A DNA stretch of 35,678 nucleotides from Paulinella micropora (taxonomy: Eukaryota > Cercozoa > Imbricatea > Euglyphida). The position numbers and the translations under genes were made by a program. Every line of letters begins with the position of its first letter. The stretch's first letter is position 1. The notes below the pieces were generated by a model, which did no database searches, was not told where the DNA came from, and was given only the letters and a program-made list of their open reading frames with translations. This document shows positions 1-7,912 of the stretch, piece after piece. The stretch is from the NCBI GenBank assembly GCA_009731375.1, contig BJOX01000087.1:268217-303894 (forward strand), in the 5' to 3' direction.

Positions 1-1082
1 GGCGGCTTAGAGTTATATGGAACGGCGAGCAACACCGCGGGGCCACATATACAGGCAATAACAACGGCTGATGCTTATCCAACATTTCAACAACTAAACT
101 GGGCACACGATAATGTCAATTTAAGTTTTGATGCTTATTTTGATGGCACGAACTGGAAATCAAGCCACAGCGGTTCAAACTTTCTAATTCAAAAAGGTGG
201 CAAACTCGCTTTTTATTATAAATCAGGAATAACGGCAGGAAGCAATATATCTTTTACTGAGGCAATGGACATAAGCACAGCGGGATTATTAAACTGCGAA
301 TGCGGGGATTACATACTCTGGTGTGCTAACTACCACAACTAATAATGGAGCGAAAATAGGAATTCAAGGACAAACAGACGGGACGAATGCGAGAGGAATA
401 TTTGTATGGGATACCAGTGATTCAAACTGGGGGATTTATATGTCTCAGTCTGGTTCAGGTAAATCATTAAGTGGAGGAACAGCGCCAGCAGGAGGAGTAG
501 GCGGAGGATTAACTTCTTATGCTATTAGATTTAGAGTGAATAATTCTTCAACGAGTGGGTTCATATGGGAGAATGGTTCAAATACTGCTTTAATGTCTTT
601 GAAAGCAAGCGATGGACAATTATGGGTATTGTCTAATCCAATTCAATATTCAGACAGGAGAAAAAAAGAAGATATAAATGAATGCTTAGGCTTAGATTTT
701 ATTAACAAGTTAAATCCACTATGCTATCGTATGATTGATGACAACAAGAAATGTAGGACTGGTTTGATAGCACAGGAATTAGAAGAAATACTAACAGAAA
801 TGGATATGCTAGATTTTGGCGGTTTTATAAAAGAAACAATTATGGTTCCGTGTCCAAAGCAAAGAAAAGAATGCGAATTGAAAGGTGTGAGTGTTAATNN
901 NNNNNNNNGAAGATGTTAAATGTATTGATAGTGGTGATGTCGGTTATGGTATAGGTTATTCCGAGTTTATCGCACCATTAATTAAGGCAGTTCAACAATT
1001 ATCAGAAAAGGTAGTTAATTTAGAAAAAGAAAATAATAATCTTATGAATATACTACAAGAAATTAGAGGAAATGTCAAATAA
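1..1082 (+). CDS. Fibre-like protein with C-terminal peptidase S74 chaperone domain (5' truncated, broken)
   Basis: The gene enters from the window edge and ends at TAA 1080-1082. The N-terminal part is glycine-, asparagine- and serine-rich and looks like a beta-structured fibre shaft. The C-terminal part has the peptidase S74 signature: SDRRKKEDI near 650-680, then LNPLCYRM, GLIAQELEE and, after the gap, GYGIGYSEFIAPLIKAVQ followed by a coiled-coil tail. In this family the domain is an intramolecular chaperone that trimerises the fibre and then cleaves itself off; Ser and Asp of the SD motif are visible. The reading frame changes at about 292-302, and a 10-N gap lies at 899-908, so the product is not continuous as assembled. 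S74 tails occur in phage tail spikes and in fibres of some protist viruses. The role in receptor binding is inferred. The domain call is firm; the rest is moderate. Confidence 0.8.
899..908. other. Assembly gap of 10 Ns
   Basis: Ten unknown bases interrupt the S74 domain coding region. The true gap size is unknown. Confidence 0.99.
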
Positions 1083-1520
1083 TACGACTAGACTTCACAG
1101 ACCACCACCTATTATGGATATGGATGGCGAACTAACTCCCGAATTAAAGTCTCGTGTTCTTGAAGTAGAACTAAAGACTGAGGAAAAAAAATAGAGCACG
1201 AATTGGAAGATAACTGGAATTGTTGTTGTATAAAAAACAGACCAACAGACAGCCGACTTATTAAATACTTATTTCAAATGGGTATCATTATCTCCATTAT
1301 ATCCCTTTGTATCGTGAGGCTATCTGAAAAGAACTTGCCTTGTGAGGTCGCTAATACTTATGTCGGAATCCTAACACTATTGATTGGCATTTGCCTTCCT
1401 TCCATCACCTTCTTCAAAGAAATGATATTTATCAACTACACTTTCATTCGCTTCGCTCATTCTCGTTTGTTGATAAACATCGAAAACCGACAAAAAATTA
1501 AAATGGGAGACGATGTTTGA
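1072..1520 (+). CDS. Small two-TM membrane protein, split by a frame change in an A8 run
   Basis: An ATG at 1072 overlaps the end of the fibre gene and opens a 40-codon acidic stretch that stops at TAG 1192-1194, directly after a run of eight A. The -1 frame continues without a stop to TGA 1518-1520. The second part has a CCC motif (NWNCCCIKN) and two hydrophobic segments, about 1275-1320 (MGIIISIISLCIVRL) and 1360-1410 (YVGILTLLIGICL), then a basic tail. I read this as one gene of about 149 codons with a homopolymer indel, although two overlapping genes or -1 slippage are possible. Small two-TM proteins are common in viruses of this lineage and may be virion membrane proteins; that role is inferred. 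The stop codon lies inside the left arm of the hairpin element at 1512-1565. Confidence 0.5.
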
Positions 1521-1565
1521 GAATAAGCGAGAGTGCGACAGCACGAAGTGAAATTCTCAAATATC
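1512..1565. repeat. Structured intergenic repeat, copy A (short form)
   Basis: The outer stem pairs GATGTTTGAGAAT (1512-1524) with ATTCTCAAATATC (1553-1565), 13 pairs with one G-T wobble. The inner hairpin is GTGC-GACA-GCAC (1533-1544). The stop codon of the plus gene (TGA 1518-1520) and that of the minus gene (complement of TCA 1557-1559) each lie inside one arm. Copy A therefore sits exactly between two convergent genes, as a two-way terminator or 3'-end signal would. Confidence 0.8.
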
Positions 1566-1808
1566 AAAGCACTCGTATAAATGTGTCATATATAATCTAT
1601 TATCACCCGAACACATTAAAGGAAGGGCTTCATCAAAACTACGACACATATTATTTCTGTTATTTATGAAAACACACTTAAACCCCATATCTACCCCTTG
1701 CTTTATACAATAAGCACAACTCTCATTCTTTTTTTCGCTTATCAGTGAGTAAAAGTCGCAGGCAGTCCGACCTAACACAGACCACATAAATAATAATATT
1801 AATAACAT
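1557..1808 (-). CDS. Small cysteine-rich protein with N-terminal hydrophobic segment
   Basis: This 83-codon frame on the minus strand begins with a signal-like segment (MLLILLFMWSVLG) followed by about eight cysteines, including CAYC. It suggests a secreted or membrane-anchored disulphide-bonded protein. It is divergent from the gene at 1833, with a 24-base A+T-rich spacer, and convergent with the two-TM gene; its stop lies in the right arm of the hairpin element. I recognise no family. Support comes from the clean position between two bracketing genes and from the stop lying in the arm motif, as for other genes here. A chance frame remains possible because it is short. Confidence 0.45.
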   Translation of the reverse strand: MLLILLFMWSVLGRTACDFYSLISEKKNESCAYCIKQGVDMGFKCVFINNRNNMCRSFDEALPLMCSGDNRLYMTHLYECFDI

Positions 1809-1820
1809 AATATATTACAC

Positions 1821-1830
1821 AATATATAAA
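1821..1830 (+). promoter_or_regulatory. TATA-like box before the 1833 gene
   Basis: AATATATAAA ends two bases before the ATG at 1833. Similar boxes precede several viral genes in this region, usually within 20 bases of the start codon. Confidence 0.4.
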
Positions 1831-1832
1831 CA

Positions 1833-2195
1833 ATGTCGGAGCACAAATACCAAAAGATTATTTTTCTAAACAATGATTTTGCTGGAGGAAGCAAAACATT
1901 TAATAAAAATATTCAAATGTCATTCACACCCACCAAAATGAATGTAAAATTTATCCACTATATGAACGACCAAACAGAGACAAAAACCAGAATTCTTTAC
2001 ATGGATAGAATTTGAATTATTGGAACATTTGCGGACAGCACCACAGCAAACATTTCAAATCTCGGTTATAATTTGGGTGTTGTCGGATGGACTGACGGAC
2101 AATATACATTTAAAGTCCTTGAAACTGACAGCGGAAATATTGACACAGGAAAATTAGCGGGCCGAATTGTTGTATGCCTAGAGTTTTTGGCTTAA
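1833..2195 (+). pseudogene. Unrecognised viral protein, about 120 codons, interrupted by in-frame TGA
   Basis: The frame opens at ATG 1833, stops at TGA 2013-2015, and continues in the same frame to TAA 2193-2195. The downstream part reads as ordinary protein (IIGTFADSTTANISNLG, then VVGWTDGQYTFKVLE). It is rich in T, N, G and beta-forming residues, which suggests a small virion or fibre-associated protein. No family is recognised. The ATPase gene begins 9 bases later and it sits just after the fibre block. The TGA may be a decay mutation; recoding cannot be excluded from sequence alone. Confidence 0.5.
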
Positions 2196-2203
2196 TAATA
2201 TAA
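2194..2203 (+). promoter_or_regulatory. TATA-like box before the ATPase gene
   Basis: TAATAATATAAG lies directly before the ATG at 2205 and overlaps the stop codon of the preceding gene. It is the same class of box as before 1833 and 7913. Confidence 0.35.
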
Positions 2204-2204
2204 G

Positions 2205-3061
2205 ATGCTTAAAATTAACAATGTCAAGGTGAAGCCAGTAAAACAAGAGGGTGATGGAAATAAAAAAGCAAAAGGTTATAAATTATTCAACGAGCCTTAT
2301 TCAAATATATTTCTACTCGCCCGTAAGAAGAGCGGTAAGACGACAGCACTCTTTGAAATACTGAAACGGACTACAGACAGAAAAACCCGCATTGTCATTA
2401 TTGCTTCAACGATACACAAGGATTTCATTTATAAAGCAATGGTAAAGCACTTTAAGAACAGAGGCAACCCGATGGCAATATATACCTTTCTTAAATCAGA
2501 TGGTGTAAATGTCATTGATTATGAGTTAGACAAACTGAACAGACAGGACGAGCAACACGAAGGAGAAGTAAAACAAGACAAAGAAGAAATAGAGAAGCCA
2601 CAATTTCTTTACTTTGGAAAAGAAGAAAAAAAGAAACAGAGCGCCGCGGAGGCAAAAGAAAGGCCAAGCAAGTATATTTCTCCAGAGGTAGTTTTTGTTT
2701 TGGACGATTTAGGAAGTGGATTAAGAGACAAGTCCGTAAGTGATTTGTTAAAAAAGAACAGACACTATAAATCAAAGGTGATTATGTCAAGCCAGTATTT
2801 AAACGACCTACGGCCAGAAGCCATTAAGCAGTTAGATTATCTATTAATCTTTCCGGGGCAATCTCAGGACAAAATGGAACTCGTGTATAAACACTTANNN
2901 NNNNNNNAGACAATATGGAACTCGTGTATAAACACTTAGACCTATCTTTTGATTACTTTCTTCAAAAGTATCACGAAGCAACAAAGGAGAGATTTAATTT
3001 TCTTTATGTTTCAAGTGTTGATGATGAGTTAAGAAAAAACTTCAATTTCAGATTAAAATAA
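2205..3061 (+). CDS. A32-like (FtsK/HerA superfamily) genome-packaging ATPase, with internal gap
   Basis: The product should move the viral genome into the capsid using ATP. The Walker A region is IFLLARKKSGKTTALFE near residues 37-53, and Walker B is VVFVLDDLG near residue 165, followed by SSQYLNDLRP, a typical sensor-like stretch of the packaging family. A charged insert (residues 105-150) separates the two motifs. A 10-N gap at 2898-2907 interrupts the C-terminal part, and the same 24 bases occur on both sides, so the gap is a failed overlap. The frame then runs to TAA 3059-3061. Order relative to the protease, penton and capsid genes agrees with PLVs and Polintons. Apart from the gap the gene looks intact. 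Confidence 0.85.
2898..2907. other. Assembly gap of 10 Ns with duplicated flanks
   Basis: The 24 bases at 2874-2897 are repeated at 2915-2938. The Ns therefore mark two overlapping contig ends that were not merged, not missing sequence. Confidence 0.95.
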
Positions 3062-3099
3062 TATTTTTAGAAATTATAATTATTTTTTTTCATAGTATA

Positions 3100-3438
3100 A
3101 TGGTAGTGAAGACAACTCGTGTTGAAGTCATTCCAACAATCGGCAAACGAACTATTAACTCAAGCACCAACATGGCTGGATGCAAAAAGAAGACTGGTCG
3201 CAAGAAGAAGCAAAGAGGCAAGGGACAGGCTGGCGGTAAAATTAACTGGCAAAAGGTTGGCAAAACCGCAATGGCCGTTGATAAATTTCTTCGCGGTAAT
3301 AAGTTAATCTCTAGGACTGCGGGAGCATTAAGTAGTGTCGGGGTACCTTACGCAGGTAGTGTTGGTGCTGTAGCATCAAGACTGGGGTATGGTAAGCAGA
3401 GAGGACGCGGCGCCTTGAAGTTAAAAAAAAAAAAATAA
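3100..3438 (+). CDS. Small basic core/pX-like protein
   Basis: This 112-codon protein has a very basic middle (CKKKTGRKKKQRGKG), a glycine/alanine-rich hydrophobic stretch (GALSSVGVPYAGSVGAVASR), and a lysine tail. The mix resembles the small DNA-condensing or membrane-active virion proteins placed between the ATPase and protease in adenoviruses, adintoviruses and PLVs. I do not assign an exact family. The start is the ATG at 3100, just after a T-rich tract ending in AGTATA. An overlapping +1 frame (3119-3307) has no protein-like character and is ignored. The role in DNA packing or endosome escape is inferred only from composition and position. Confidence 0.6.
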   Translation: MVVKTTRVEVIPTIGKRTINSSTNMAGCKKKTGRKKKQRGKGQAGGKINWQKVGKTAMAVDKFLRGNKLISRTAGALSSVGVPYAGSVGAVASRLGYGKQRGRGALKLKKKK

Positions 3439-3467
3439 TTTGATATAACACAGAAGTATTTTTTTGT

Positions 3468-3476
3468 TGATATACA
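3468..3476 (+). promoter_or_regulatory. T-run plus GATATA box before the protease gene
   Basis: A T7 run followed by GTTGATATACA lies immediately before the ATG at 3477. It resembles the T-run plus TATATATAAG before the gene at 7913. Confidence 0.4.
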
Positions 3477-5113
3477 ATGGTCGCTAAGACTAAAAATGTG
3501 AAAAGGGCAAAAGTCCGTCCGCCGCGGGTTTATAGGAATAAGAGCGGGAAGCCGTATATTATCCAGAAGGGTAAAAAATATTATCTTAATTTCGGTAAAA
3601 AGACAAATGATATGAGCACACTTCAAATCGTTAAACTTTTTATGAAATACTTAAGCAGACCAAAAGCAAAGCGGACACCTAAGCGAAAAGAAGACTTAAG
3701 AAAAGTCCAGAGTTTGTCGGAGATTGAACAAAATACTAGAACCGCCATTAATGACCACTTAGACAAACTCAGAAAAGAGAAATACGATAAGATTGATGAG
3801 ATAGACCAAAAAGAGAAAAAAGCACAGGCGGATGCTGAAGAATAAAAGAAGAGGCTAGAAAGAAAAATCCAATCCGATGCTAAGGAACTAAAAGAAACAA
3901 TGGATAGGGAACATAAAGACAACTGGCGGAGATTAAGGAAAGACAGGAAGAAAAGGATAGGGAACAGAAGAAGGAACAACGACTTATTCAGGAACTACAG
4001 GCAGAACGACGACATAGACAGGGTTTATTAATGGCACCAGTAGCACCGCCTATGATACCACCACCACCAAAAGGACGACTGCCAAGGAAAACGAGAGGAA
4101 TTATTGTAAAGGATGCGGAAGAAGAGGAGAAACATAAACAAACAAAACGGGAAAAAATAATTGATGGTATGTTTGCTGAGACTATTAGAAAGAAACGACG
4201 AAATGCTCATCCTTCTAATGAAAAGATTATTCAAAAACTAAGATTTATTGGACATGTTATCCATGACATAAAACCACCAAGAGGTGGAAAAATAAACTAT
4301 TCTGAAATGTTAAAACAATGGCTATACAAAAGTCCAATTATAACTGACCAAGTGTTGAATTCACAACAAGCATGGGTTGAATTTGATTTATGGAGAGAAG
4401 GTGCGGTAGCAAAAAAGAAAGAAGAAGTAGATAAAGCCAAGGAGAACAGAGAAGAACAAGACAATAAAGAAGAACAAGACAATAAAGAAGAACAAGTGAA
4501 TAAAGAAGAACAAGACAATAAAGAAGAACAACCTATTATACAAGAGCCTGAAGATGCGCAAGCAAATATGACTGAAGCAGAAACCGAACCAGAATCAGAT
4601 GCGGTAGGAATTGGTAAAGTAGGTAAGGGGCTAATGACTAGTGAAATCAACGACATAATGAAAAAATATGGATGGTATTTAGGAACAATTGCGAGTGATG
4701 AAATATATAAATTAAATCCAGAAAAAAGAAGGCAATACGGATTTATTATGAATACTGACCCGAGCAATAAAAAAGGACAACACTGGATGGCTATATGGGT
4801 AAGTCTAAATAAAGATAGGAGTGTTGAAGTGTATGACCCGCTAGCAGAATATCAACCGACGGAAGACTTTCAACAACAAATGAAACGGCTAATTGACCGA
4901 AGTAATCCTGATAGTTATTTGTTAATGAAAGTTAATCAAGTTAAACAACAATCTGATACGAGTGATACTTGCGGATGGCACTCAATGCGGTTTCTTTTAG
5001 AGCGAGCAAAAGGAGTGTGATTTAAATTTGCTAGTGGCTATACAGACTTAAAAGAAGACGAAGCGGAAAAATTAAAAACACAGAATGGGTATGGTTTTGA
5101 CACCTTTATTTGA
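3477..5113 (+). pseudogene. Adenain-like cysteine protease with long basic/coiled-coil N-terminal region, broken
   Basis: The gene begins at ATG 3477 with a basic region (KNVKRAKVRPPRVYRNKSGK), then a long charged coiled coil. It is interrupted by TAA 3843-3845 and a frame change at about 3925-3945, after which the coiled coil runs without a stop into the protease segment at 4031. The catalytic part has GQHWMAIWVSL (His codon 4781), VEVYDPL (Asp codon 4835) and SDTCGWHSMRFLL (Cys codon 4970), the His-Asp-Cys order of adenovirus-type maturation proteases. Another in-frame TGA (5018-5020) lies just after the Cys helix, and the frame ends at TGA 5111-5113. A proline-rich linker (4031-4090) and an 18-base tandem repeat (4451-4531) separate the parts. 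The enzyme should mature capsid precursors. As assembled it would not give one full protein. Confidence 0.8.
4451..4531 (+). repeat. 18-base tandem repeat inside the protease gene
   Basis: About 4.5 copies of GAAGAACAAGACAATAAA encode repeated EEQDNK units. One unit differs (GTGAATAAA in place of GACAATAAA). The tract makes an acidic flexible linker before the catalytic domain. Confidence 0.9.
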
Positions 5114-5196
5114 TATTTGTTTGGAGGTGTTGTTTTCAACAACTTCTACCATACCCCGCGGGTTTGGAAAGGGGCCCAGCCCCTTCCATAAACATC
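5112..5196. repeat. Structured intergenic repeat, copy E (divergent)
   Basis: GATATTT (5112-5118) overlaps the protease stop codon, and AAACATC closes the element at 5190-5196. Inside are GTTG-TTTT-CAAC (about 5130-5141) and a strong G+C hairpin GGAAAGGGGC-CCA-GCCCCTTCC (about 5166-5187). The outer pairing is short with one mismatch, so membership in the family is less sure than for copies A, B and C. Confidence 0.5.
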
Positions 5197-5255
5197 GGGG
5201 GCTACGCACTTTTAAGGATTACAATAAGCATTAATTTTTTTGAAAAAGAAAAAAC

Positions 5256-5344
5256 GATGTTTTAGAATAAGAGAGAGTGCGGAGCACGACCATCTCGTAG
5301 AGTGATTACGCCCTTCGGGCAGTAAAGCGCAATTCTAAAATATC
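5256..5344. repeat. Structured intergenic repeat, copy B (long form)
   Basis: GATGTTTTAGAAT (5256-5268) pairs with ATTCTAAAATATC (5332-5344). Inside are GTGC-GGA-GCAC, CTC-GTA-GAG, and TTAC-GCCC-TTC-GGGC-A-GTAA. The element is 89 bases and nearly identical to copy C, except that one T/A pair in the outer stem is G/C there. It ends one base before the ATG of the penton gene at 5346, so it forms that gene's immediate leader. Confidence 0.9.
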
Positions 5345-5345
5345 A

Positions 5346-6158
5346 ATGGAGTATACGGGAGGAAGAAGTTCGGGTATCTATTACATAAATAGTAAAAATA
5401 GAATAACTGGCACGGACAGCGACTTTACACACGAAATCAATATGAAGGGGCTAGACAATCCAACGCATTGCAAAATTCTTCATATCTATGTTCCGAAGTC
5501 GTATTACTCTGTTGCCAGTCCTTACAATACTTTTACATTATCCGAAGACGGGTATGAAACTTTAAATACGATACCTGAGGGAAACTACACAATGAACAAC
5601 TTAAAAAATAAACTCTCTGAGATACTGACGGCAGACAGCCCAAATAATTATACTTATGTGGTATCCAGTAATAATACCAACACAGACCCCGAGGACGGCA
5701 AATTAACATTCAGTGTGTCAAACAATGGAGGTATTCAACCGCGGTTTATATTTGATGGTGATACTCGTATTCATGAGGTAATGGGTTTTGATAGAAATTC
5801 AACATATTTCTTTGCAAATGATTTTATTAAATCTCCAAATGTAATTATTCTAACTGGTGAAAAGACTTTGTATCTTCAATCGGATTTGGTGAATGAAGGA
5901 GATAATCACGTGCTACAAGAAATATACACTGCCAATGAAATTCCATTTGGAGCCGTTATATACGACGGCTCTGGAAGCGAATACGGGAAAACATTATCCG
6001 CAAGTTCAAATAATGTGTTTAGGTTTTACTTGACAGACGAAAACGACCAAGCAATTAATCTTAATGGTTTGGGTATCGTTATGACATTATTGGTTTATCG
6101 CGAAACTAATTATTTTAGTTTGTTTAATTCATTTTTTAATTTGTTAAAATCCCGATGA
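5346..6158 (+). CDS. Penton (minor capsid) protein, single jelly roll
   Basis: This 270-codon frame is intact. It begins SSGIYYINSKNRITGT and contains IPEGNYTMNNLKNKLSEIL near residues 78-96, a stretch typical of Polinton/PLV and virophage penton proteins, where beta strands build the pentamer at capsid vertices. Length fits the family. The start ATG follows directly after the copy B hairpin element. The stop TGA (6156-6158) runs straight into GATATTTGAGAAT, the arm motif seen at other gene ends. It lies next to the capsid gene, as expected. Family assignment rests on pattern and position rather than a database match. Confidence 0.8.
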   Translation: MEYTGGRSSGIYYINSKNRITGTDSDFTHEINMKGLDNPTHCKILHIYVPKSYYSVASPYNTFTLSEDGYETLNTIPEGNYTMNNLKNKLSEILTADSPNNYTYVVSSNNTNTDPEDGKLTFSVSNNGGIQPRFIFDGDTRIHEVMGFDRNSTYFFANDFIKSPNVIILTGEKTLYLQSDLVNEGDNHVLQEIYTANEIPFGAVIYDGSGSEYGKTLSASSNNVFRFYLTDENDQAINLNGLGIVMTLLVYRETNYFSLFNSFFNLLKSR

Positions 6159-6217
6159 TATTTGAGAATTATTATTATTATTATTTTTTTTTTGCTGAAA
6201 GATTTTTAAAATCTTTC
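6158..6217 (+). terminator. Arm motif plus palindrome after the penton gene
   Basis: GATATTTGAGAAT (about 6158-6170) follows the penton stop, then an ATT/T-rich run, then the perfect 10-base inverted repeat GAAAGATTTT-T-AAAATCTTTC (6197-6217). This is hairpin 3'-end architecture between two co-directional late genes. The function is inferred. Confidence 0.5.
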
Positions 6218-6269
6218 TAATATATTCTGGTGAATTAGTTAATTTACACTACTTCAAAAACAAACAAAA

Positions 6270-7840
6270 ATGCCTGTCCAATACGGAGGAGAACTCGTGC
6301 ATCAGACTAAGGAACTACTCACGGGTAAGTATGAGTTGAACAAACTTACTAGCCGTGAAGGCTCGCAGGATGTTAATCTCACAACTGCTGGGGGTATGGA
6401 AAGCACATTTGAAATTCCTACCCGCCCACTGAACCTTGCGAGTCTGTATTGCGATTTACTTACACTCCTGCCACTGCTGGCTGTGGTAATTACAATCGTA
6501 TTTATGCTGATTGTCTGTCTATGATTAGAACTATTGAACTGCGAAGCCGAAGCGGTCAGTATCTGTGTAATCTTCAACACGTGGGCCATTACACGAAAAT
6601 GATTTGGAAGCCCGAAATTAAATATGAAAAATTTATGGCTCTTGAAAACCACGGGGAGTATGATGAAAAGACTTTGGGCAAGACTGGCTCAGGTGCTATG
6701 CTTCAAAAGTGTAATGCGGACAACAAAACAGGAACGTCAATGACGACTAGGGTTATGACAAATGTGGGTGATGCTAATGCTAATGGTACTAATGCAGCTT
6801 ATCAAGTTGTTGATACGGTTGTGGATACCGAAGCAAACATTAGAATAGCCTTGAATGGTGTTATTGAACGTATTCGTTCTGTTGTAGCACAGCCTACCAC
6901 AGATGCCCAGAGACACCTAAGCAATTTTAATACTTTTGATGCTACTGGTGGCGATTATGTGAATGTTGCTACTGATGAAGCAAAGTATTTTATATGTGCT
7001 AGTGCGGTTGGTGATTACCCACAGATTAGTGTAAATCTTCCTTTGGGTATGCTGTTTGGAACCATTTTTGAACTGGATAAGACTATCGGCTTTAATGAAA
7101 TTCTTGATATGCGAATTGTGTGGGAGAGCACTGAGAGAACAAGTTTTTACGGGACGAGTGCGACTTCTGTTGCTACTGGTGCGGCGGCCACTACTGCTGG
7201 TGCTACTATTACCAAGTTGAATTTATTCCTTGCCCTTGAGACTGACCCGAATGTCATCTTGGGTGTTCAACAGAAGATTGCGGGCGAAGGCTTTCCTTTC
7301 AAGATTGAGTATCCCATTTCGTGGAAACACAGCCTCAGTAGTGAAAATCAAAACTTTGTCGTTAAGATGAACCGCTCGCAGGGTGAGAGAATTCGTCGTA
7401 TCTACACATCTGTCTTTAATAGCGACGAAAAGAAAAATACATCTTTTGATAACGACAACAGAACTGATGGAAAGGCTACACCCGCAGGAAAGAAGGTTCA
7501 GACTTATTACACCACTCTTGACGGCTCCCGACTTCAACAATTCAATGTTGATACCATTAAGAATGAAGACTATATGATTTTGAAGGATAAGTTGAAGGGG
7601 AGTGCTATCCTAAACAGCGATGTGTATCATTACAACTGGTTCCATGTGGATACTTGGGATCATAACCGCCCTCTGTGTGATAAGGATACTGACGGCTATG
7701 AGGTGAGCGGTCTAAGCCTTGACACCGAGAGACGATATGAGTTTGTGGCTACTACTCCCGCCCAAATCCAAAACCATTACACTTATGTCATTCTTCAGCG
7801 AAGTGTGCTTGTGAAGGGAATTGAAATTTTGATGTCGTAA
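6270..7840 (+). CDS. Major capsid protein (double jelly roll), one frame break
   Basis: The gene starts at ATG 6270 and ends at TAA 7838-7840. About 60 codons (MPVQYGGELVHQTKELL ...) are followed by a frame change at about 6446-6450; the second frame then runs 463 codons. Features consistent with a PLV or Polinton major capsid protein are the length of about 520 codons, its place right after the penton, YNRIYADCLSMIRTIELRS in the first jelly roll, and WFHVDTWDHNRPLC plus YTYVILQRSVLVKGIEILM near the C-terminus. The protein forms the pseudo-hexagonal capsid trimer. All other codons are clean, so the break is either recent or an assembly error. The short leader lacks the TATATA box of other genes and has ACTACTTCAAAAACAAACAAAA instead. 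Confidence 0.85.
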
Positions 7841-7900
7841 GTAATTACAAACTCAAAAAGAATAAAAAATTAGTTTTGAAAATAAAATTATTTTTTTGTT

Positions 7901-7910
7901 TATATATAAG
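7901..7910 (+). promoter_or_regulatory. T-run plus TATATATAAG box before the 7913 gene
   Basis: A T7 run, GTT, then TATATATAAG ends two bases before the ATG at 7913. This is the clearest example of the viral promoter-like motif. Confidence 0.5.
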
Positions 7911-7912
7911 AA

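Noticed and set aside
2512-2775. Minus-strand frame inside the ATPase gene
   Set aside because: It is the antisense shadow of a well-supported gene. The same applies to 3348-3979, 4297-4767, 7223-7540 and 8002-8313.
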